Below are positions 1 to 4,849 of a DNA stretch of 12,745 bases, one piece after another. The stretch is from SAR324 cluster bacterium. Its GTDB lineage: Bacteria > SAR324 > JACQKK01. The DNA lies in assembly GCA_022572825.1 (NCBI GenBank), contig JACZVE010000040.1, positions 1-12,745 of the forward strand, written 5' to 3'. Under the pieces are notes generated by a model, which ran no database searches, was not told the origin of the DNA, and was given only the letters and a program-made list of their open reading frames with translations. Position numbers and translations under genes: made by a program. Position 1 is the stretch's first letter; each line of letters starts with the position of its first letter.

Positions 1-17
1 GCTAGACAAATCTGGAC

Positions 18-67
18 AAAATAAAAGTGGGTCTAACCGCCTGATATGACAAGGCTAAGTCAGACCC
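18..67 (-). terminator. Rho-independent terminator after the SerK-like gene
   Basis: Read on the minus strand, the stop codon at 69-71 is followed at once by a two-part stem. GGGTCT (29-34) pairs with AGACCC (62-67), and inside it GCCT (39-42) pairs with AGGC (52-55). The stem is followed by a T-rich run (minus strand ACTTTTATTTTG, about 17-28). This is the order expected for an intrinsic terminator of the minus-strand gene that ends here. The internal loops are unequal, so the stem is imperfect. An alternative is the terminal inverted repeat of a small mobile or REP-like element cut by the window edge, since GGGTC-GACCC-type hairpins also occur near Y1-transposase elements. Confidence 0.55.
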
Positions 68-68
68 T

Positions 69-920
69 TCACTCATTCATGATGAACACCGACTCCTCGT
101 AGAAGCGGATGCGGCCCTCCATGCTGAGGCTGTCCACGAACGCCTGGAAGTGCTGGAATTTCTCCGCCTCGCTGCCCGCCGCCGAGAGGAAGCCCAGATC
201 CAGGTCGATCCCCAGCGCGCGTCCGGGGATGATGTGGCGCGTGAGTCCGGTGGGTATCATCACCTCCTCGGCGGCCAGGCGCAGCAGCTCCTCCTTGTGC
301 AGCACGGGGAACAGGCATGCCTGGTGCTGCACGCCCTGAACCACTTGCGGTAGCTGGGCGTAGTCCGCCAGCTTGATGCGCTCCAGGCGGCTCTGGCCCT
401 CATAGGCAGCGACGACCGCTTCCAGCACGGCAATGCGCTGATGGATCTCGATCTCGGCCTGCGGCGGGTCGGGATACAGCCCCCACCACGCCTGCTCGTC
501 TTCCACCAGCACCGCATACACTCGCCGCAGTTCCAGCAGCTGGCCCAACGAATTTTGCTGCACGGGCTGCACCCTCACTCCCGCCAGCCGCTCGTAGTGC
601 TGACGGAGCCCGAGGGCTCGCGCCTCCAGCAGCAGGTGGTGCCAGCCTTTCAGTTGCACGACCGGATCCCCGTAGTCCACCACCTGTACGGGGATATGGG
701 AGTAACCCAGCTCCGCGAATGCGCTGACCCGGTTCGCTCCGTCCAGCAGCAGATAATGCCCGTCCGCCATATCCGCCACGATAGGCGGATTGCGCAGGTG
801 GGCGTCCTGCTCGATGCGTTGCTTCAGGCGCAGCGTGCGGCGCCGTTCCGGATGCTCGTGAAAGCGCACACGCTCCGTTGGAACGAGCTTCAGCAGCGGT
901 CTCAGTTCGGATGCAGCCAT
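69..920 (-). CDS. ParB/SbnI/SerK-like protein (possible free-serine kinase or regulator)
   Basis: A 283-residue protein whose N-terminal third matches the ParB/sulfiredoxin-like fold used by SerK and SbnI. Visible landmarks are an HE pair at residues 21-22, LRNPPIV at 42-48, LLDGANR at 58-64 (the DGxxR nucleotide/phosphate-binding turn) and VQVVDY at 78-83. In characterised relatives the domain transfers phosphate to free L-serine to give O-phosphoserine, feeding cysteine synthesis in Thermococcus and the staphyloferrin B precursor in Staphylococcus; SbnI also acts as a regulator. The remaining 200 residues are mostly helical with no domain I can name. No parS-partition partner, siderophore or cysteine-biosynthesis gene is visible nearby. 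The ATG at 920 lacks a good ribosome-binding site but gives the expected N-terminus. The gene is divergent from gpmI and ends in a likely terminator. Family assignment is fairly secure; kinase activity is inference. Confidence 0.8.
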   Translation of the reverse strand: MAASELRPLLKLVPTERVRFHEHPERRRTLRLKQRIEQDAHLRNPPIVADMADGHYLLLDGANRVSAFAELGYSHIPVQVVDYGDPVVQLKGWHHLLLEARALGLRQHYERLAGVRVQPVQQNSLGQLLELRRVYAVLVEDEQAWWGLYPDPPQAEIEIHQRIAVLEAVVAAYEGQSRLERIKLADYAQLPQVVQGVQHQACLFPVLHKEELLRLAAEEVMIPTGLTRHIIPGRALGIDLDLGFLSAAGSEAEKFQHFQAFVDSLSMEGRIRFYEESVFIMNE

Positions 921-1015
921 GGGGACGGGAACTGTGCGATAAGGTGGGGAGGCTGCCCCTCTCGGAAACTGGAAAGCGGCGAAAGGGGCGGCATAATCCT
1001 TTACACGTCACGACA

Positions 1016-1083
1016 CCGGAATATTGATTTAAAAATATCTATAACATATTGATATTAAGCCAATTAATGAATTATGATAAAGG
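1016..1083 (-). promoter_or_regulatory. AT-rich patch, probable promoter region of the SerK-like gene
   Basis: This stretch is strikingly AT-rich against a GC-rich background and lies about 100-160 bp upstream of the minus-strand start at 920. ATATTGAT occurs at 1021-1028 and again at 1046-1053. On the minus strand TTAATT and TATAGA lie 18 bp apart, a weak match to a sigma70 -35/-10 pair. The base composition is clear; the promoter call is inference. Confidence 0.3.
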
Positions 1084-1099
1084 CGCTCCAGAGAATTTT

Positions 1100-1116
1100 C
1101 TCGGCCAAAAGCCGAG
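1100..1116. repeat. Short perfect hairpin CTCGGC-CAAAA-GCCGAG
   Basis: A perfect 6-bp stem with a 5-nt loop inside the divergent intergenic region. It has no T-run on the 3' side in either direction, so it is not a standard terminator. Function is unknown; it could occur by chance in GC-rich DNA. Confidence 0.4.
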
Positions 1117-1147
1117 CCGCACCTCCGTGGCGCCGGCGCAGCGATGG

Positions 1148-1167
1148 GTGACAGTGATAGGTGTCAC
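1148..1167. promoter_or_regulatory. Inverted repeat GTGACA-N8-TGTCAC, candidate operator
   Basis: GTGACA (1148-1153) and TGTCAC (1162-1167) form perfect 6-bp arms around an 8-nt spacer. A two-fold symmetric site of this size is typical of a dimeric helix-turn-helix regulator. It lies between two divergent genes, where an operator is plausible. No regulator gene is next to it, so the binding protein is unknown. Confidence 0.35.
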
Positions 1168-1291
1168 GGTTCCACCCTGCCTGGACGGCGACCGCTAGTC
1201 GCTGGGGAATGTACCGCGCGCCAGGCCTTCGGGGGCAGCATAGTGTCTTATTACTCCGAACCGTAAACGGGTTGCGCTTCAGCGACAATGC

Positions 1292-1449
1292 AATTTTCTA
1301 TCGCAAAGCCGCTCGTATTTGACGTTTTCGCCCCTTGCGTCCTGGCGCGCGGATTTTCGGCGAGACTTCGTTAGTGGAACCTATTTCGGTTTCCAAGTAA
1401 TACCTACCGAAATTTATTGCCACTGTTGCGCGGAATTTTGTCGCAAAGC
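1292..1449. repeat. Spaced direct repeat AATTTT..TCGCAAAGC, copies 140 bp apart
   Basis: AATTTT followed by TCGCAAAGC occurs at 1292-1309 and at 1434-1449; the TCGCAAAGC cores (1301-1309 and 1441-1449) start exactly 140 bp apart. Both copies lie upstream of the gpmI start. They could be paired protein-binding sites or the trace of an old duplication. Confidence 0.35.
1383..1413. promoter_or_regulatory. Inverted repeat ATTTCGGT-N15-ACCGAAAT upstream of gpmI
   Basis: ATTTCGGT (1383-1390) and ACCGAAAT (1406-1413) are perfect 8-bp arms around 15 nt, roughly 195 bp upstream of the gpmI start. It may be a regulator half-site pair or an RNA stem in a long leader. No T-run follows, so a terminator or attenuator is not supported. 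Confidence 0.35.
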
Positions 1450-1606
1450 ACGAGGCCGATGCCGGCAGGTCGCGCCGGCGAATCCACATATCCTTCCCCC
1501 TGTAAGCGCCGCGCGGGGCGTCGGCTTGCGAAAGGCCGGCCCGTCTCCTACCATGGGGCGCAGTGAAACCCGATGTTCGCAATGCCCAAACCAGGCGGAT
1601 GGCTTC

Positions 1607-3250
1607 ATGAAACTGGCCGAGCTGACGGAGCGGTTCAAGGGGCGGAGCCCGCTGCTGCTGATCGTATTGGATGGCTGGGGCATCGGTGACGGCGACGAGG
1701 GCGACGCCATTCATCTCGCCGCCACGCCGGCCATCGCCGGCCTCAGGGCGGCCTTCGCGCAAACCCGGCTGTTCACCCACGGCCATTACGTCGGGCTTCC
1801 CTCGCCCAAGGACATCGGAGGCTCGGAGGTGGGGCATATGACAATGGGCGCCGGACGGATCATCCCCCAAGGGCCCACGCGCATTCAGCGCATGATGGAC
1901 AGCGGTGATTTCTTCTCGGGAGAGGTGCTCAACCGCCTGATCGACGCCTGTCTGCACAAGGATACCCCACTGCACCTGATTGGCCTGCTGTCCGACGGCA
2001 ACGTCCACAGCCACACCGACCACTTCTACCGCCTCATTGAATACGCCCAGACGCGCGGCGTGCGGGCGCTATACGTTCACGCGCTGCTGGATGGCCGCGA
2101 TGTGCCCTATCAATCCGCCCTGGACTACGTGCTACCGCTGGAGGCGCGGCTTGCGGAGATCACGCGCGCCCACCCGGGGTGGGACTACGCCATAGCCAGC
2201 GGCGGTGGACGCGAGACGATCACCATGGACCGCGACCGGAACTGGGACAAGGTGCGCCGGGGCTGGGAGACCCACGTTCTCGGGCGCTGCGAGAATCCCT
2301 TTCCCTCCGCCTCCGCGGCCATCGAGGAATTTCGCCGGCAACTCGGCGATATCATCGACCAGGATCTGCCTCCGTTCGTTGTCGTGCGTGGCGGGGAGCC
2401 GGTGGGGCCCATACGGGACGATCATTCCGTGATCTTTATGAACTTCCGGGGAGATCGCGCCATCCAGTTTTCCCGCGCCATGGTGGACGAACGATTCGAC
2501 GGCTTCGAGCGCGAGGGGCGGCCCGACGTGCTGTACGCAGGCATGATGACCTATGATGAGGACACCGATCTGCCCCCACTCACGCTGGCGGCGACCGGCG
2601 GCGTGGAGCGGCCCTTTGGGCGGCGCATCCTGGAGCTCGGGCTCAGCCAGTTCCGTCTGGCCGAAACGCAAAAGTACGCCCATGTCACGTTATTCTTCAA
2701 CGGGGGCTACCGCGAACCTCTGGATCCCGCCATGGAGCAGTATGAGCTGATCGCTTCGGAGCGGGTGGACTCCTTCGCTGCCGCTCCGGCCATGAAGGCG
2801 CGGGAGATCGCGGAAAAGGCCAAGTCGTTCATCCTGTCGCGCCGCTTTCAGTTCGGGCTGATCAACTTCGCCAACGCGGACATGGTCGGCCATACCGGTG
2901 ATCTGGCCGCCGCCATCCAGGCAGTTCAGGCGGTGGACGGGGCGCTGGCGGTGATCTTCGACGCGCTGGCACTGGAGGGGGGCGTGGCGCTTGTGACGGC
3001 GGACCACGGCAATGCGGAGCAAATGATCTCCGCTAACCCGAGCACCGGCAAGCGCGAAATCAACACCCGCCACTCCCTCAATCCCGTGCCTGTTTTTCTG
3101 TTCGACCCGACCTACACCGGGGAGTACCACCTGCGGCCGTGCGATCCGGAGCATCCCCTCACGTTGGCTAACCTGGCGGCCACCAACTACGTTCTGCTCG
3201 GCCAACCCCTCCCCGACGATATCGCACCCCCCCTGTTCGATCTCTCCTGA
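1607..3250 (+). CDS. gpmI: 2,3-bisphosphoglycerate-independent phosphoglycerate mutase
   Basis: Interconverts 3- and 2-phosphoglycerate in cytoplasmic glycolysis/gluconeogenesis through a phosphoserine intermediate, using two Mn2+ ions. The 547-residue product has the usual length and all the key family residues: D22 (VLDGWG), S73 in GGSEVGH (phosphorylated serine), H134 (SDGNVHSH), R164-D165, R202 and R209, R281/R284 (FRGDR), K356 (ETQKYAH), D425/H429, D466/H467 (TADHGN) and H489. The usual GRYYAMDR segment reads GGGRETITMDR (199-209), a variant subtype. The start at 1607 is preceded by AGGCGG with 8-nt spacing and gives a normal N-terminus. An in-frame ATG at 1553 and an open frame back to 1319 are possible but unlikely. 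It is first in a probable operon with purO 19 nt downstream. Confidence 0.96.
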   Translation: MKLAELTERFKGRSPLLLIVLDGWGIGDGDEGDAIHLAATPAIAGLRAAFAQTRLFTHGHYVGLPSPKDIGGSEVGHMTMGAGRIIPQGPTRIQRMMDSGDFFSGEVLNRLIDACLHKDTPLHLIGLLSDGNVHSHTDHFYRLIEYAQTRGVRALYVHALLDGRDVPYQSALDYVLPLEARLAEITRAHPGWDYAIASGGGRETITMDRDRNWDKVRRGWETHVLGRCENPFPSASAAIEEFRRQLGDIIDQDLPPFVVVRGGEPVGPIRDDHSVIFMNFRGDRAIQFSRAMVDERFDGFEREGRPDVLYAGMMTYDEDTDLPPLTLAATGGVERPFGRRILELGLSQFRLAETQKYAHVTLFFNGGYREPLDPAMEQYELIASERVDSFAAAPAMKAREIAEKAKSFILSRRFQFGLINFANADMVGHTGDLAAAIQAVQAVDGALAVIFDALALEGGVALVTADHGNAEQMISANPSTGKREINTRHSLNPVPVFLFDPTYTGEYHLRPCDPEHPLTLANLAATNYVLLGQPLPDDIAPPLFDLS

Positions 3251-3253
3251 GGA

Positions 3254-3272
3254 GTGGAGGTCGATGGCGATG
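3254..3272 (+). promoter_or_regulatory. Ribosome-binding site and start choice for purO
   Basis: GGAGG at 3256-3260 precedes two in-frame ATGs, at 3264 (3-nt spacing) and 3270 (9-nt spacing). The second has the more usual spacing, so I start the gene at 3270. Starting at 3264 would only add Met-Ala. Confidence 0.6.
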
Positions 3273-3995
3273 GCTTCCCTTGCGGAATTGGCCGCGGAGA
3301 ATCTGCGGCGGCTGGAGGCAAACCCCTACCCGGGCCGCGGGATCGTGCTGGGCCGCTCGTCGGACGGCGGCTGTCTGCTGCAAGTGTACTGGATCATGGG
3401 GCGTAGCGCCAACAGCCGAAACCGTGTGCTGGTGGTCGATGAGGGATGCCTGCGCACCGAACCCCTGCACCCCGCCACACTGGAAAATCCCGAGTTGGTC
3501 ATCTATACCGCCATGGATGCCCACGAGGGGCATCACGTCGTGACCAACGGAGACCACACGGACACGATCATGGAGGCGCTGCGCGGCGGGCAGGACTTCC
3601 GCACGGCGCTGCGCGGCCGCGGCCACGAGCCGGATGCGCCCCATTACACGCCTCGCATCGCCGGCGGCATCCGCGTACGGGAAGGAGACGCGTGGCTGGC
3701 ACTGATCAAGGCCGACCCGGGGGATGCGCGGCGCAGCGTGCGGTTATTCTTCGAGATCGAGGCCTTGCCGCCCGGCTGGGGCTGGTGCCTGACCACCTAC
3801 GAGGGCGAGGGAAATCCGCTGCCGTCCTTTCGCGGCGAGCCCTATCCGCTGCCCCTTGCCGGCCCGCTGGACGACCTGATGGCGGCGATCTGGAATAGCC
3901 TCAATGCAGAGCGCCGGGTCGGCCTGGCGCTGAAGGCGCTCGATCCGGCCACCGGCAAGGTTTCTTGGCGAATCGTGAACGCCCATACCCCGTAA
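3270..3995 (+). CDS. purO: IMP cyclohydrolase, PurO family
   Basis: Closes the ring of FAICAR to form IMP, the last step of de novo purine synthesis, in the cytoplasm. Matches to the archaeal PurO family (Ntn-hydrolase-like fold) are clear: PGRGIVLGRSSDG near the N-terminus, then GRSANSRNRV (compare SSRSFPNR in the Methanothermobacter protein), VTNGDHTDTI mid-chain (compare VSNGSHTDTI) and YTPRIAGGI. At 241 residues it is somewhat longer than archaeal PurO (about 200). Most bacteria use the bifunctional PurH for this step, so a stand-alone PurO suggests a split pathway or a second enzyme. No other pur gene is visible here. It follows gpmI by 19 nt and precedes the unknown gene by 14 nt. Family confidence is high; activity is inferred from the motifs. 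Confidence 0.88.
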   Translation: MASLAELAAENLRRLEANPYPGRGIVLGRSSDGGCLLQVYWIMGRSANSRNRVLVVDEGCLRTEPLHPATLENPELVIYTAMDAHEGHHVVTNGDHTDTIMEALRGGQDFRTALRGRGHEPDAPHYTPRIAGGIRVREGDAWLALIKADPGDARRSVRLFFEIEALPPGWGWCLTTYEGEGNPLPSFRGEPYPLPLAGPLDDLMAAIWNSLNAERRVGLALKALDPATGKVSWRIVNAHTP

Positions 3996-4009
3996 CTGCG
4001 AGGCAGACC

Positions 4010-4501
4010 ATGGCCAGATCGCGCAGCAGCCGAGGCAAGGGCGCGCCCGCGGCGGGCGGGCGCGGCGCGTTTACCGCATTTCCGGTGGGCCGGCCTCTGC
4101 AGGCTCGTCTCATCAGCCTGGAAAAGCGCATCGGATTGTTCTCCGAGGAGCAGAGCTTCGCCGCGGACAGCCGCTTCAATCACCCCGTCATTCTGCCTGC
4201 CGCGGAACCCATTCCCGGCACAATGGCCGAGATATTCTCCGAGGACTTGGCCGCCCTGGCGCGCCTGCGCGAGCCGCCGGCCACCTGCCATTGCACCGAT
4301 ATAGGCTCGTACCGGGTGTACTGCCTGTCCTACTTTCACTACGACGGGTTCAAGGCGCTGATGTACGTGGAGCGCGAGGGCAGCTTCGTTGCCGCCTGGA
4401 AGGAGGAAGAGGTACTGCGGCCCGATTCGCCCCGCACGCTGCTGGCTGGCGTGGATGAGCAGCAGATCGAGACGTTTTTGCAGCAGGTGCAGAGCGGATG
4501 A
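4010..4501 (+). CDS. Conserved-looking protein of unknown function (163 aa)
   Basis: I do not recognise this family. The N-terminal 20 residues are basic and rich in Ser/Arg/Gly/Ala (RSRSSRGKG), probably disordered. From about residue 23 a folded part begins (FPVGRPLQARLISLEKRIGLF). A central segment has three cysteines (C93 and C95 in CHC, and C105), followed by alternating hydrophobic/aromatic residues (YRVYCLSYFHYDGFKALMYV, 101-120) that look like beta strands. The C-terminus is helical (QQIETFLQQV). There is no signal peptide or membrane segment. GAGG at 4000-4003 lies 6 nt before the ATG, and the gene starts 14 nt after purO stops, so it is probably co-transcribed with gpmI and purO. The frame stays open upstream to 3965, but the internal ATG has the better ribosome-binding site. 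Confidence 0.75.
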   Translation: MARSRSSRGKGAPAAGGRGAFTAFPVGRPLQARLISLEKRIGLFSEEQSFAADSRFNHPVILPAAEPIPGTMAEIFSEDLAALARLREPPATCHCTDIGSYRVYCLSYFHYDGFKALMYVEREGSFVAAWKEEEVLRPDSPRTLLAGVDEQQIETFLQQVQSG

Positions 4502-4575
4502 TACGAGGTCGGGCTTTCACGATACCTTTGTGCCGCATGCCTGAGCGAGGACAGCTGGGGCGTCCGCCTCGCCTG

Positions 4576-4594
4576 CCCTGAGCTTGTCGAAGGG
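4576..4594 (-). repeat. Dispersed CCCTTCGACAAGCTCAGGG element
   Basis: On the minus strand 4576-4594 reads CCCTTCGACAAGCTCAGGG. Close variants of this short, partly symmetric element are scattered through intergenic DNA of many unrelated GC-rich bacteria, and they yield the tell-tale peptide STSSGQA when translated by mistake. Recognition is from memory of the motif; its origin and function are not settled. Confidence 0.6.
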
Positions 4595-4616
4595 AAGGCC
4601 ACGGCGCGCCCCGCAA

Positions 4617-4778
4617 TCAACTGGGAACTGACGGTCTGTCGGCACGCGGGTGCTCCCAATCCAGGAGTGCACAAACGGCATCGGAGCCGAGGTGAATCTT
4701 GCGGCTGGTGTTCACGAAGTTGGCGTGGCCGGCCATCAGGCGCACATCGCCGCCGTCGCGAAAGAAGATTGGCGTCAT
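4617..4778 (-). CDS. Possible small ORF or gene fragment (53 aa)
   Basis: An ATG frame of 53 codons whose first 40 residues look protein-like: MTPIFFRDGGDVRLM, then ANFVNTSRKIHLGSDAV, with alternating hydrophobic residues. It ends in a Pro/Arg/Ser-rich tail. There is an in-frame stop 12 nt before the ATG and no ribosome-binding site. It could be the remnant of a longer gene, with a weak resemblance to beta-strand proteins such as LptC, or simple chance. I would not assign a function. Confidence 0.15.
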   Translation of the reverse strand: MTPIFFRDGGDVRLMAGHANFVNTSRKIHLGSDAVCALLDWEHPRADRPSVPS

Positions 4779-4849
4779 CCGGAAACAGCATTACCCCCCA
4801 TTGCACGGCCGCAGTGGAGACGTCCGGGCGCCTGGGCGAACCCCCGGGC

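Larger units (their letters stand above)
921..1606. other. Divergent intergenic region between the SerK-like gene and gpmI
   Basis: About 686 bp without a convincing gene. It holds an AT-rich patch near 1016-1083, several inverted repeats (1100-1116, 1148-1167, 1188-1202, 1383-1413) and a spaced direct repeat (1292-1309 and 1434-1449). A plus-strand frame is open from 1319 into gpmI. However, its translation before residue 97 is cysteine- and arginine-rich, resembles no phosphoglycerate mutase N-terminus, and overlaps the repeats, so I treat it as leader DNA. The region must carry promoters in both directions, but I cannot place clear -35/-10 pairs. Confidence 0.6.
4502..4849. other. Convergent intergenic region with a dispersed repeat and possible gene remnant
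   Basis: 348 bp between two converging transcription units, the plus-strand unknown gene and minus-strand RNase R. It holds a common dispersed repeat at 4576-4594 and a short minus-strand frame at 4617-4778. I find no hairpin with a T-run that would serve as a terminator for either gene. Confidence 0.6.

Noticed and set aside
1064..1288. Minus-strand 74-codon frame in the intergenic region
   Set aside because: No ribosome-binding site, arginine/proline-rich random composition, and it overlaps inverted repeats.
1298..2023. Minus-strand frame of 241 codons over the gpmI start
   Set aside because: It overlaps conserved gpmI coding sequence, and its translation is low in information and shows no motif.
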